In this document: piece after piece, positions 1-20,200 of the stretch
Layout of the letters: every line of letters starts with the position of its first letter
How positions within the stretch are numbered: position 1 is the stretch's first letter
Assembly (NCBI GenBank): GCA_039621445.1
Contig: CP154957.1
Location: forward strand, 28,654,798 to 28,718,797
Origin: Euglena gracilis
Lineage: Eukaryota; Euglenida; Euglenophyceae; Euglenales
Length of the DNA stretch: 64,000 nt
Direction: 5' to 3'
The notes under the pieces: model-generated
What the model saw: only the letters and a program-made list of their open reading frames with translations
Databases searched by the model: none
What the model was told of the DNA's origin: nothing
Made by a program: the position numbers and the translations under genes

Positions 1-1850
1 AGCATTGCCTTTTGGATGGCCACAATGCCCCAATCCTCCATAAAGATTGTGGATCGAGATAATGAGGGCCAATATCAAATAATACCCCCCCCCCCCAAAT
101 AATACCCCCCCCTCGGGGTCCGACTTCGGCCGCCGAAATAATACCCCCCCCCCCCGGTTTCGGGCCAAAGGCCCGGATTTTGACCTGAAAATGGAGGTAA
201 AAATCACAATTTCTGACAACAAATTAAGGAAGAAATCGATTTTTCTGGATCATCTGACCTCCAAAAAAATGGTAAATTGCAAAAGAAAGTCCAAAAAAAT
301 GACCCCAAAGGTGGTTTTTGGCGCTATCTTCTACGCGACTTCGAAAAATTTCGAAAAATTTCGAAAAATAATAATACCCCCCCAAATAATACCCCCCCCC
401 CTCGGGCCGGGACTTCGGGCGAAAACATAATACCACGGGGGAGTATTATCTGGGGGGGGTTACCAATACCCCGCAGAATTGTGTTTCTGGAAACCTCTGG
501 ACATCATCTTGACGCTGGGGTTCAGGGAGTGATGCTCCAGGTGGGATGACGTTCTGGCGCCATGCAGTTGCATAACAACAGAGGACCAGTTTTCATTTTC
601 CATAGATAATGAAAAAATATCAAAAATGAATCTTGATAGTGTTGCCTCCAGAGGTGTGTGAATATCCTCAGCCTTGATACATCAACACAGTCAAAAACCT
701 GGTAGATTGCAACGGCATCAAATACATTGGACACTAGGGACCTACAAATGGACAGCAGCCTCATACAAATGCTCCCCTTGTATAAATATGACGGGGGGAT
801 GGGTCCAAATCATACAATTTTTTTTTACCGAGCCCCGGGGGAGGGAGAGGGGTCACTTCCACTCTTCCAAAAACCAGTCACTCGCTTTTTTGGAAAACCA
901 GTCAGTCACAACCCCTCCACTTTGGAATCAAAGGGAAAGTTAACCACAAACGTGGAAAAAAACCCAAAAAATTTTGCGGGCCACTTTAGTGGATTTTTGC
1001 CAACCTCCCCCTGGGGGGAGGGGGTCCGGGCCAAAAACCAGTCAGTCAAGTCACTCTGAAAAAAACCAGTCTCCCGGGGGCGGGGGGTCAGCCAGTGATT
1101 AACCCCCCCTCCAAAAAAATAAGATCCTTACTTTTTTTTGGGTCCGCTGCTGAATTTTCCCAAGGGGGGTCTTATTCTTGGAGGGTCCACTTTTGGGTTT
1201 TAGCTGAAAAAAACGAACCCAAAAAAGCCCTCCTGTGGGAGGGTCAAAAAATAGGTCAAAAAAAACAGGCGATTTCCGGCATACTGACCCCCCCCCCCGG
1301 ATTTCAATGTGAAATGACATACCGAACCGTCGGTGTAATGGAGGGGTTCAGATTTTGAAAACATTCTTCCAAATTCCAAATTACAACAAAATATCCAATT
1401 TGTTGACCAAAAAGTCCAAATATGACAAAAATCTAACCAAAATTTGACCAAAAAAGTTCAACCTCAGGAAAATTGGATAATAAAATGTGGAAGTATTCCA
1501 AGTCGAAACAAATTCCAAGCAAAAATGGGAAATTGCTGGGACAAAAACTCAAAAAAAACACAAAAAAACCCCCAAAAACTCCATTTTCGCCAAAATTGAA
1601 AAATGCAAAAAAAGCAGTCTGCAATTAGTCTTTCCTTTGTCTTTTCTCCCTCTTTTTTGTAAATGATGAAATAAAGTACAAAATGTTTTGCCTGGCTGCC
1701 CCTGAACATTCGTATTCCCTCAGAATTTTTTAGGCAGTCATTATTTCTTCGGGGATTTGAAGGGAATTTTTAAGGAAATTGGAGGGGGGAGGGGCAGATC
1801 TGCAATGACACCCTCCCTTATGAGGTGCAATACCTCCTTGCTGGCTCCTG
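1..1850. other. Repeat-rich intergenic DNA, no gene seen
   Basis: No conserved protein or RNA gene is visible. The stretch holds repeated modules of the form AATAATACCCCCCC around 80-150 and 370-400, with the complementary G-run form near 440-470. There are long A-rich tracts (1370-1620) and several C/G homopolymers. Open frames here are short and low-complexity, so none is called. The stretch lies 3' of the kinase gene that ends near 1854-1930 on the minus strand. Confidence 0.6.
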
Positions 1851-1853
1851 ATT

Positions 1854-8425
<6,572 letters not shown>

Positions 8426-9019
8426 CCCGGTGTGGTGGCGGGCCCACCTCGAGGGTCATGCGCCGGAGGCGCCGGAGTGCGCCATCCGCTGCCGCAGCCC
8501 ACCTGTTCGGGGGTGTGGAAGGGTAGAAAGCCGACAGCTGGTATCTGACTGGGGAAGATGCCGGTTGGGAGCTGAATGGGAATCCATTTAGCACCTTTCA
8601 CAGGAGTGGTTTCCTATCAACCCCTAGCCCAAGAAATCCAAATCCCCAACGGGTTTTTGAGGGGGGATCATCTGAAACATTTGCAAAGATATCTGAAAAG
8701 GTGTGCCCAAAACATAAGAGAGTTTTTGCGACGGAGCCAAGCAAGGGGTTAGGTGAGCATAAGCCCAGCACTACTACAAATAATGCCAGAACAGCTTTCT
8801 CTGCATTATCAGATAATTGCCTTGCTCCAAAGCTGATGCCTAAATTTAAGAGCTGCCCCAACCTTGGGAGGGTTCTTGGTAGGGCACTTGGCAGGGAAAA
8901 TACCTCACCTCTCCATGGCACCCACCTCCAACCCCTCCGGGGGGCGGGGGGGGGGGGCGACCTTCATTAAAAAGAAGCCTGTTTGATCCCCAGCCAGAAT
9001 TGTAATTGTCAGGCTTTTC

Positions 9020-9059
<40 letters not shown>

Positions 9060-12000
9060 TCAGCTGGAGGAGAGCCAGCCAGTCAGCCAGCCAGACCTTT
9101 CCCACAGCAACAGGAGGCTTCTCTAGGTAACAAGCCCTTGTCAAAGTCCAACACAGGCAAGCGCTTTGTGCCACACGGAGGGCAGGGGAGTTCCACATTT
9201 CACAAACACAAAACGAGTTCAGAGTTCAGGCACCTCCCTAAGTCACCTCCCACTTCATTTTACAAAACGAGTCAGTCACCTCCCTAAGGGTCAGTTTTTG
9301 GGAATGCAGAAAATCCAAAGCACAAAAAGGCTTTAAAAAATGCTGGTGCGATCTCCAGTGCTTCGCACTGGCATCACTTTGTTTTGCACAAGGGCATGGA
9401 CAGGGTTCGGCCTTGGGGCAGGTGTGGGGTCGGATCCCCTCCACTCTGGTTCACAAGGGGGGGACACCCTCCCCCACCTTAACAGTGGTGCGGTCCAGGT
9501 GACTGATTCTCGGCCCGGCGCAAAAAAAAAAAAAACGCCAGGCCGAAAATATGTGATCCCCCAAAACGGCCAAAGGTGGCATTCTGGGCACTATCTGGGC
9601 AAAAATTTTGTTAAAAATGCAAAAAAAAAAGATCGGGACAAAGGGAAAATTTTAATATTTGGGGGGGCTGGGTACCCCTCCAGGGGTCGGTTCGAACCCC
9701 TTTGGCAGGAGGGGTGGTGCTCCGGACTCTGGCAGCCAATCACCCCCCCCCTCTCAGGCATGGTGATAACCACTGCCAGAACCAGGTTTAAATTGTTGCA
9801 TAATCTGCAGCCACTTTTGATGCGTCATTATTGAGTTCAATTTTGGAATGTGGTTACCATGCCCCCCCCCAACTATTCCCCCAAATATTCTTCGGGAATA
9901 GTTGGGGGGGGGGGTTGGCATTTTTTGAAGGTACGCCGCAAAGCGGCAAGATTTTTAGAATTTTTCGCTGCGAAGCAACAAAAAAAATGTGACGTTTTCT
10001 TCAAAATGTCGCCCAAAAATGTCAGCAAAATTCATAATTTTTCAAACAGCCCCATTTTTGGGAGTATGGAATAGTTCAGGTGGGGGGGTTGGGAGTAGTT
10101 CGGGGGAGGTGGGAATAGTTGGGGGGGGGGGGCATGGTATTTTCAATTGACAGAGCCATTGGCAAGCAACCCACCTGGATTCTGTAATGTATCATGCTTC
10201 GATCTCCAGCCAAAGCGCCACATTGATCCCAATCCCAATCTAATATGCCATGCAATACCAATGATTCCAACGATTTCCTACACCAACAAATGCAGGGTGC
10301 ACACCACAAAAGAAAAAAATACACAGGTTTGATGTGCAGAACAATTTGTCTTAAAAATGACGAGATATGCTTTATTTCCTGGACGACACGTTATCTAGGT
10401 TATTGGTTGTGCTCAATAATGTTCACTTGCAAGGTTCGGTGCACAGAAACCGGGGCAAGACACGCCCCCCACCCGTCAGTGTGAAGAATTTCCAAACCTT
10501 TCACTGCGATAAGCTTTTTAAGCTGCCGAAGGTGAGGGAGGTGCTGGAAGCTGTGAGGGAGGTTCTGCGGAGGACGTGTTCCCCGGAATGCAGGGGCAGG
10601 GGTGGGCAGAGGCAGGGGCAACGCTTCGGCAGCCCAATGGACTGCCATCCGAGGGAGTTCGGGGGCGACGGGCAATCGCATCGAAGGACACGGGGTGGAT
10701 GGATGGCAGACAAGCACCTATTCAGCTGGCGTGCTCTGTTCCATTTTGTTCCCTGCCCCGCTGTTCCCCACACATGGAAACAAAGTGCATCCTCAGTGCA
10801 AAATTTCAGGCTCGCCACCTTTTCTCACTTTTTGCATAGCTCCTGCCAAAAAGGCACAGCCACGCAAAAAAAAATGGCTCAATAGACACCAAAAAGAACA
10901 AAACTTTGAACCATATGGGTCAATCATCAAACCAGAAATGTGTCTCCGTAATTCAAACAGATCATCAAGCAAGGAGTCAGAATTTGGAGATCGGAGATCA
11001 ATTTGGAGATGAAAAGAAGGAATAATCCAGGGGAAAAAAAACACGGCGTTGCGACAATTGTTTGTTGCCCGCCAATATTTGATGCCTCACCCTCTTTGCC
11101 CAACGATCGAGCGGAATGAGCTTGGGAACCTTATCCCCCCTCCAGAAGTTGCTTTTAGCCGTGGGCGAGAAAGAGTGCAGGCCAACTCCCTCAATGCCAT
11201 AGAGTTGTTTTGCCGGGGGGGGGGGGCTACTGGTACACATAACTGTTCTGAGCCAGATTTGGGGTCAAAGATTGTGGCTGGCGGGGAGAAAAAAACGGGC
11301 GGAAAAGGTCGCATGGAATGAGCCATGGCATCCCACAGGCGGCAAATCATTCACGGAGGCAACCACAATCCATCCATCAAGTATAGGGGCCTGGTTGTGA
11401 GGGACAATCAGAGGCAGCTTGCGAAAAAGCATTTGCAAGGCCAGTTTTATTTCACTCCAACCGAGAGACAGGATGGGCAATGTTGATTTGACAAGGTTGG
11501 CCCATCATTGAGAACCCCACTTCAATCGCCTAACCCCAAAAGAGTCAGGGAATGTTTTAAGGACCTGGGGGGCGTCCAGCCGGCTGGCTAGAAAAAAAAG
11601 TGCTGGCTTCCCCCAAAGGGTGGGGGTCCAGTCCAGCCTGCTGCTGGGCAGGGTTCAAAATAAGGGCAAGGGGAAGTCCACCACCAACACTGTAGTCGGG
11701 GGTGACACAACAAAACAGTGACACAACAAAATGAACCATTTCGAACCCCCCCCCCTGCCCACCGACCGGGTTCCTACAACCCCTGACAAGGGGGGCTGGT
11801 CATACGCACCCCCTGACCTGCAACCCCCGACCAGGGGGTGGTTGTATGTCCAGGTGCTAAAAAAAAAACTATTTTTCCTAGGTGGCCTGCAACCTCCAAC
11901 CAGGCGGGGTGGTCGTACGCATCCCCTGACCGGGGGGGGGGGGGTTGGTATTTAGGGGCGGTCGGGCACCACCACAAAGCACCAAATCCCCCAAAATAAA

Positions 12001-14240
12001 ATGTTGGGCGTTCTTTGGGTAAAAGTTTGTCAAAAGTATGAAATCTTTTGACACAATGCACCCCCAAAAAACCTTTTTTCTCAATTGCCCGCCAGGGGTC
12101 AGTCCAAACCCCCTTTGGCATATGGGGCGCAGGCACGCGCCGTTGGCGAGGGGGCAGAGCTGCACGAACGCCTGGTGGGGGGGGTCTGACGCTCAACCCA
12201 CCAAGGCAGTTCACAAAGAAAAAATTCCTTTGGCAACGGGAAAAAATGACCCCAGAAAAACAGGAAGGGGTGGGGGGTGGTAAGACCCCTCCTGCCACCC
12301 ACATGGGGGTGGGAGGATTGATCGTCCCACCCACAACCCATAGGGTTTTGGGGATCCCCATACAGCTCTTGAGGAGGAGGAAGACCCCACCGTGACACCC
12401 TGCCTATATCGAACCCTGCTTCCGGGCTGGAGCCAGAGGGACTCGAATGGCAAAAAAAAATCCAAATCAAAAGGAAAACCCTCAAAAATGCGTTCAGCCC
12501 TTTCGCACGCAACCGTTGGGAGGGCCCTAAAATAACACAATCCCTTTGTTGTACATGCCCTGTTGTTTCACCTGGATGCATTTACGCAGGAGGAGGTTCG
12601 AGAACCTCCGCGAAAGTCGTTCGAATATCGTTTGAGGTCGTTCGAGCTGAGTTTTTTTTAGGGGGGGCTTAAAAATGCTCGAGGCGGTTCGAGCTGCACA
12701 TCCCAGTAGCGCCCACGGAAAATCACGCAGGGTGGCCACACATGGAACGCGGGGTTGGCCCTGGTGAACCCACTTGCTTCGTCGTGTTACCTCGCACAGT
12801 GGCCTCCCAGTGCCACCTTGTGTGGTTGCAACTCCGACGGGAGCCGCCGTCCCTGTTTCACTAAGCCGGTCGGCAGGGGTGGCGGCACATGGTCTGCAAA
12901 AGCGCTCCGTCAGCTCGCACCTGCTCCGACGGTCACCGCCCAGGTCGAATACCGTGGTCAAACGCAACCCTTTTTGATCACAACTCAGCCCTCTTTCCAA
13001 AAACATTTCGGTACTTTGTGCCGAACACTTTTTCGGCTCAGCCCACGTGTGCCCTGCTGGCCCCAACTTCAGTTCAGTTCCGGGTGCTGGCAGGCCAGAC
13101 TCCTCCCCTCCCCGGGGGGGGGGGGGGGAAAGCAAGGGGAAAATGGAGGACATGTACTACCATAAAAGAAAAACTCTGTTTTCGCAGAAGAAAGCTGCGT
13201 GCACACAACACATCTTGGATATTGCAAAACACTGCCTCTGTGACGTGTGAGAAATGGTCATAAGGCGGCCAAAGCAGCGTTTGTGCTGGTTGGCTGCGTG
13301 CACCAGCCTGTCAGCCCGCGGCTTGCATCAGGCCACCGGATGAGTGGGATCTGCTTCAAGTCACCCATAAAAGCAAAACATGAAAACCAGAAAATAAAAA
13401 TAAATCAAACAAAAAGAATCAATATTTGGGCATCATATATTTGGGCATTCATATTTCATTAACCTCAGGAACCTCAGGGAGGCACATTCATCTGGGAACC
13501 AGTCAGTGAGATTCTCCAAAAGCAACCCCCCACCCTGCCACTTGGTTCTCAGCAAAATCAAACACATAAATACAAAAAGGACTTCCTGGCAGGGGGGGGG
13601 GGATTCGCCAGGCCGGCCTCAAAAAAAAATGCACAAAAATGCGCTCAAAGATGCGCATATTTTTATTAAAAAATGCGCAAAAAAATGTTCAAAATCTTTG
13701 AGAAATGACGAAAATTGCAAAAATCACAAAAATGCAAAAATTGACCAAAAACATGCAATAATGGCACCAAAATTACAAACTGCGAAAAGTTGGAGAAATC
13801 ACAAAAAAAATGCGCAAAAAATGTGTATTTTTGGAAAAATTGGGAAAATGCACAAAAATGCACAAAAATGCGAAAAAAAATGCGAAAAAATGCGAAACAC
13901 ATTTCCCCCCTCCTGCCAAGCAAGAAGATCCATTCCTTCGGCGGTTTACAACTTAACTCCTCAGAGGAGGAGTTTGGATGTAAATCCTTCAGGGGGAGGA
14001 CTGGAAGGGGAGTAAACAGCATTTTTTGCGATGCCAGGGCCCGACACGAGGGAAGGAAATTGGGACAGAACCGCCCTCACCTCCGCGGTGTCCTGCGGCA
14101 GCGCAATGGAGCAGAGCTGGGGGGCCAAGGGAGGGCAGAGGTCACTCGGAGGTCAAGGGGCGCAGAGACGCTGGGCCAGAGCGACGTGGTTCGGGGCAGG
14201 GGTCAGCCTGGGGGGGGACGCCTGCCGGGGCCGCGGCCGC
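8426..14240. other. Intergenic region with unassigned GC-rich islands
   Basis: No gene is assigned between the kinase and the ADCK2-like gene. GC-rich islands at about 10490-10720 and 12690-12960 resemble the exons of the neighbouring genes in composition, but no frame gave a recognisable domain. A CTGG tetranucleotide repeat is at 9019-9060. A-rich AAAAATGC repeats fill 13620-13890. C/G hairpins of the CCCCCC-GGGGGG type recur (9870-9910, 11740-11950). These islands could be exons of an unrecognised gene or 5' exons of the kinase gene. Confidence 0.4.
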
Positions 14241-14242
14241 CT

Positions 14243-17200
14243 ACTTGGCGTGCCGCTTGGGCCCGTACAGCATGGAGGAGACGAACCATGGCGCGGCGCG
14301 GCCGGGGAGGCGTGGCCGATCCGCGGAATGGCAAGGGCAGCGTCGCCGATGGCGCTTATAGGGGAAACCGCCAGAAACAAAAAGAAACAAATGGTATTTG
14401 TAGCAACATCGTACCAAACGACATATCAATGACAGACTAAACGATGCATGGAAGCCTTTCACTAGTGAGCCCCCTGGGTTCCATTCATAAAAAGGGCCAG
14501 GGGCGGGTCTGTCTTTCGCTGATAACCGCCCCCCTGGGCCCCCCAAAAATGCATATAGCCAATTCAGTTCTCATTTTCCTTGAACAGTGACTCGTTGTCT
14601 GCCTTTGGAGCACCAAAACGGGCCAAGGTTCAGTTAAAAGAATTAAAAATGGGTTGAAAAAAGATCACTCAGTTGATGTCAGTTGATGCTTTTCTGGCAG
14701 GAATTGCTGATTCTTGGAATCTTGCATATGGGTTAGGGTTAAGGTAAAGCTCAAGCCCTCCACCCATCAGCCATGCCCCCCCCTGGCACGTGTGTTGCAG
14801 GGCTGGGGTTTAAAAGGTTGGCAAATGAAATACAAAGCTTCTGCCAACAATTCAGGCCGAATTTGCCCTAAGTCCTAAATCCAGCCACAATTTGTAATGT
14901 TTTTGTAACAATAACAAAGAACCCAAACCCATCTCTATCATTCACCCAAATCTATTCCTTACAATGACCTGAACCTCACAAAAAAGGCATTACCTTTGGG
15001 ATGGAAAGGAATTGAAAAAAAAATTAAAAAATCAATGGGTTCCAGGGTTGGAAAAGGTCGCTGGCTGGATAGATCTGTCCCCTGGGGGGGGGGGGCTCCA
15101 GATAAGCGAAGCCCTTGGGGCCAATGACCCCAGTCTTTTTTTCTTTCTGGTCTTTTTTTTACTGGTGACCCCCCTGATGGGTTCACTAGTGAACGGCTGC
15201 CTGAAACAAACCTGCCTGTCTGCCACAAGTCCCCGGATGTAGCTCACAACATCCATGGTCGGATCGCACTGGTTGGCGATCGCCTCCATCATGAGGCAAG
15301 AGAGAAGGAGGGAGGCGTACGCCGGGTCGATCCGCACATGGTGCTGTTGGATGGCGCCGAAGATGCCCTCCACGAAGGTGGTCAGCACCAGAGACACGTC
15401 CAGAGTAGGTGGCACGAACCCACGGAAAATACACAATGTCCATTGGCAGGGCACCACTTCAAAGGGGGTGCAAAATATGCACATGAGAAAACTCACACTG
15501 CAAAAAAAACTGCCAATTTGAACCATACAATGGAGACCAATGCATTCTGGTACAAAAGGTATTGGTGTGGAAAATTCTGACACATGGGATCGAATCCTTC
15601 ATGGACCAAGATGGGCAGTCTGCTACCCATCAACAGGGTCACTCCAAGAATGTTGATCTGATGATGGTGCTGTTGGCGCCAGACAGGCTGAATTTGACCA
15701 ACCCTGGGGGGGGACGGGTGCCCTGGACTGAATTTTGGGCGAGCCGACCCCCCCCCGGGGGGGGGGGGGGGGGGGTTGCCTGCCTGTGGGCAGGCATTCC
15801 AAGGCACCCAGAACCGACCCCCCCCCGCCGGGGGTGGGGGGGGGGGGTATGACACATGGGCAAAAGTGCTTGGGCACTCGGCCAAGGCACTTCCGGTGCC
15901 AAAGGCGCAGGAAGTCAAGAAAAACCTGTTCTTTTGGCATTTTTGGCCTACAACCTCTGGTGCCGAAGGAGAACATGAGACGGCCAAAGATTGATTCATA
16001 CAGGTGAATGACTTGTTCGGCTGCTCATTGCAGTCAATGGATAGGACGTTTGCCTGGGAGCCATGCCGGTCTTCTTGGGAGAGCGCGGCAACAGCCCCAG
16101 CATCCGGCCGTAGTACCAGAATTTCTCGCCCCACGTCTCTGGGTGATAGACGGGCATCTCGCGGTCGCACACCGCCTTCACATCCTGCATACACGGAATG
16201 GAATGCAATCCATTTGAGGTGGAGTGGAGTGAACTCAAAAATCCTGTATATGGGGCCCTGGCAGGTAACAAAGTCTGATTTGGTGATCAGCCCCAAGGGT
16301 GAAGGTACATACAGGGTACAATAGACAAAAATTAGGGTCAAAAATATTATGGAAAAATATTTTAACTAATATCTTGATTCTTGAGGAAACTTAACAAATT
16401 CAGGCTATTTTGCCTCAAAAATGCCATCAATATTTACCAACATTAATGCATTTTGCATCGTTTTGGGGACATTTTAGACCATTTACCAGCCATCTTTGGT
16501 TGGTCACTTTGGGCTGAGACTTCACGGAACAGGGTGCAGAAAACTGTCACAAAACGAAAAGAAAACCGGACCCCAACCCTAACCCCAAAATGCCAAAAAT
16601 CAGCAATTGCAGGCAGAAACCAATTCTCTGACAGACAATATAAAAGTTGGAAAATGATGGCTAAATCTAGGCACTGGTCACCACCTAATGGCTGCGATGT
16701 GATACTCATCTGATTTTGTGGCGCACCACATCACTTTTTTTGCAAGATTTCCCTGATTTCTCATCATCATTTCTCTCTCTGGGAGGAGGTGTAAATGAAA
16801 AAAAAGGAGTTAAAAAAGGTGATGACGACACACAAATAGTGAGTTGTCTGATTGTTTCATCTCCGCATCATGCTGGCAGAAAAGTTTCTCATTGTGCAAA
16901 CCGACGGCAATGCAAGGGCTGAATAATGAACATTAAAACGAACCAGGCTTTGAATAGTGCGAAGCTGTTAATATGCGCGCCAACCCCCATCTTTGATGCC
17001 CTATGTAAACCGGCTCCCTGAATAGACGTTTTTCGATTAAAATGTAAGGGATTGAGGCCCAAAGCTGGGTGGCAGGGGGTCGAAAAACGCTCGTTTTCGG
17101 CCCGAAAACACTTTTTCCGGGTCCGGGAGGCCAAAAAACATAGTTTCGGGCAAAAAAAAAATTCGAATTTTTTCGACTTTTTTTGACCCGAAAATGACTC

Positions 17201-20200
17201 AAAAGTCCATGGGATTTAGGCCGAAAATGGGGGGGCTGGGGGGTCAAAAAAACGCTCATTTTCGGCTCAAAAAACAGGTTTTCCGGGTCCGGGAGGCCAA
17301 AAAAAAAATGGTTTTGGGCCAATAAATTTTTTTCGATTTTTTTTGAATTTTTTCGACTTTTTTGTCCGAAAACGGCTAAGTCTGACAGTGGAAAAAGTGT
17401 ACAAAATGTCCCAAATTGGCCGAAAAACGGCCGTATCTCAGGCTGGGCGTGGAGTTGCGGGGAAATCAAAATACCGGTAGATGGGGCATTCCAAGGGATT
17501 CAAATTAGGTCCCGACATTTCCTTTGATTTGGCACCATTTTCAAGAAATTTTGAAAACATTGATTTTTTGACCCACCCCCCGAAAATGGCAAAATCGGAC
17601 AGTGGGAAAAGTGTACAAAACGGCCTCTGGGCCGAAAAAAAAAACGGCCGTATCTCGGGCTAGGCGGGGAGTTGCATGGAAACCAAAACACCAGTAGATA
17701 GGGCGTTCCAAGGGCTTAAATTTAGGTCTCCAGACATTTCGTTTGATTTTGCATCGTTTTCGAGATACTTTGAAAATTTCCATTTTTGGGCCCGAAAATG
17801 GCAGAGTCCAAAGGGGGGGGGGGGCTCATCCAGGGGGGGGGTGGCGGGCCACCAATCCTACCCAGTTTGGACCCCTTCGCGCGTGAATAACTCGGGCCTG
17901 GCGGGGAGTTGGGGGTCAAACGGCGGTGATTCGGAAACTGGAAATCCAGTCGCTCGCGACTGAAAAAAAAAATCCGGGAACCAGGCCGGGGTCATGTGAT
18001 AATCCGCGGTTTGCACGGTCTACCAGAGGGGAGCCGGGGGAGGGGGTGTTCCACGCCCCATTTCCCTGGTGGTAAGCTTCGCTCGTACTCTAAAGAGATA
18101 AGAGCTCAGCGACCCCCCCTCTAGCCACCCCCAGGCCAAACTAAATACACTGGTACAATGGTCCTGATTGTGCGCCATATCCGAATTTGTCCTGAACCTC
18201 AAATTAACACAACTAACACCCCAATCAATGCAAAACCCTCAAACAGGAACGAAACCTTCTGAGACCACTCTTTCTCTCCTATACCCCCCCAAATAACGGG
18301 GCAGTGCCCTTTAAGTGGGCAGTACCCAAATAACGGGGTGGGGGAAGGCCGAAAAAGATGGTTCCAATAACGGGGCACCCTCAGTTTTTTTTGGCCCAAG
18401 AGGTTAGCGAGGACGAAAATATTACACAGCGCTTGCCTGCCGTGAGTACATACATGTGTACAAACATTCATACAGGGACCAGTTGTCCCTTCAGGGGGTC
18501 CACTAGTAAAACTCGGGGCGGGATCCAATGTTTGATGATGATGGGTAGTGCCCAAATAACGGGCAGGGGGGAAGGTCGAAAAGATGGTGCCAGTAACGGG
18601 GCACCCCGCCCCGTTATTTGGGGGGTTTACGGCAAATGTGCAGCTTCAGACAACGAAACACATTGCTTTGTGGTCAGGCAGGGGGGGGGGGGGCTAGGTG
18701 CAAGCCGGGATGGCAACCACCTCGCAGAAAAATGCAAATCAATTTCCATTTACATCAAAAGGGAACTCACAATAACTGCGGGCTGGACTGAGGGAGAGAG
18801 GTTCAGTAAATGATTTTGCTTGTGTTTTGGAAACGTCGATGGAGAAGGAACAGAATGAAATGAGCCATTCACATGGGTCACTTGAACAGAAATGCACAGA
18901 AGCATGCGAAAACTTCAACCATTTTCATGTGCCAATCAAAAAAGTTTCATCCGCTTGGGGAGATGAAAAAAAACTGAAGTGCCTGAGAAAAAATGAAGTG
19001 CAGCGGAGGTCCGAAAAAATGAGTGCCTTTTCGGGTCCACCAAAAGGTTTGGGCCGTCTGGGCAGGGGCAGTGAGGGACCCACACCTCCGAGAACTTGTG
19101 CACGTCGCAGTAGTCCTGCCGCTGCGCCATCTTCAGCACCGCGTCGCCCACGTGCAACCAGTCGCCGGTCACGATCGCGCGCAGGAACTCGTGGGACACG
19201 TCCCGCTGGTGCTTCGTCAGCGTCTGACACACCCCAACGTCCAGCACGGCGAGGAAGGGCAGCGGGTCAGCCTTGCCGTAGCTGACCAGGATGTTCCCCG
19301 GGTGGATGTCCGCATGGCAGCAGGCTGGATTTTGACCAACCCTTGGGAGCATGGAGGTCTCGGAGCGCTCTGGAGAGCCGGTCAGACTGTCCAGGACACC
19401 CACATACAACCCTGAGAGGGGGGGCGGGTAGGACACTCGGCCTGAGGCACTCCAACAAAAAAAAAACTCGGCTTCTCTGGCTGCCATTATCGCGGCCAAA
19501 AATGGCGAGTTTCTGCCCACGACCATGCAGCAACGAACCCAGGGAGGTTCGTGCCTGCCCACCGCGACAGGCACCGCCTTCCCCCTGTGTGCACTGCCTG
19601 GCGCTGTTTTTCGCCTCTAGCCCACTGCCCCCCCTGGGGGGGGGGGGGCGGCCATGCCTTGAAATTCAGCCTGAGTGAAAGAAATTGTCAGTGAGCAGCA
19701 TCTGGAGGAACAGGTCTGCCCCCGCCGTGGCGAGATGGCGGTGCACCGCGGCCGAGGCACTGCGGCGGCCGAGCCGTAAGACACCAAATCAAATTAACTC
19801 CAACTGCAAATGATTACTGATTGAAAACCGGTTGCGATAACATCGATACATTTTGAAATGAGAACAAGTGAATCGGCTTCTGGGTGGCAGTCACTTAATG
19901 CACCGGGATTTACACAAACCCCGCCTGGAAGCGCTCCGCCGGGCCGATCGTATTTCAGTGTCCTTTTTGCCCCTCACTTTTTTCAGACCAAAACCACCAG
20001 GACGAGCTTCAAAACGGTGCCCGAGTCATTTCCTCGACCACTCTGCACTGAAAATCAGCCGCAGGGGAATTCCTCCTCTGTAGGCCTTGAATTCCACAGA
20101 CCTAATTCTGAACGGATTGCGGTATCGTGCAAAATGAGGTTTCGCAGATTAAGAGCCCTCGGAATCAAGTCACCATGGTGCAGCTGACAAAAACGGTAAA

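Noticed and set aside
10367-10885. Plus-strand frame KLPKVREVLEAVREVLRRT in a GC-rich island
   Set aside because: It resembles coding DNA in composition, but an equally plausible frame exists on the minus strand and neither matches a family I recognise. It is mentioned only within the intergenic entry.
13666-14022. Frames rich in Phe/Ile or Lys/Asn in A-rich DNA
   Set aside because: They arise from AAAAATGC simple repeats and lack any conserved motif.
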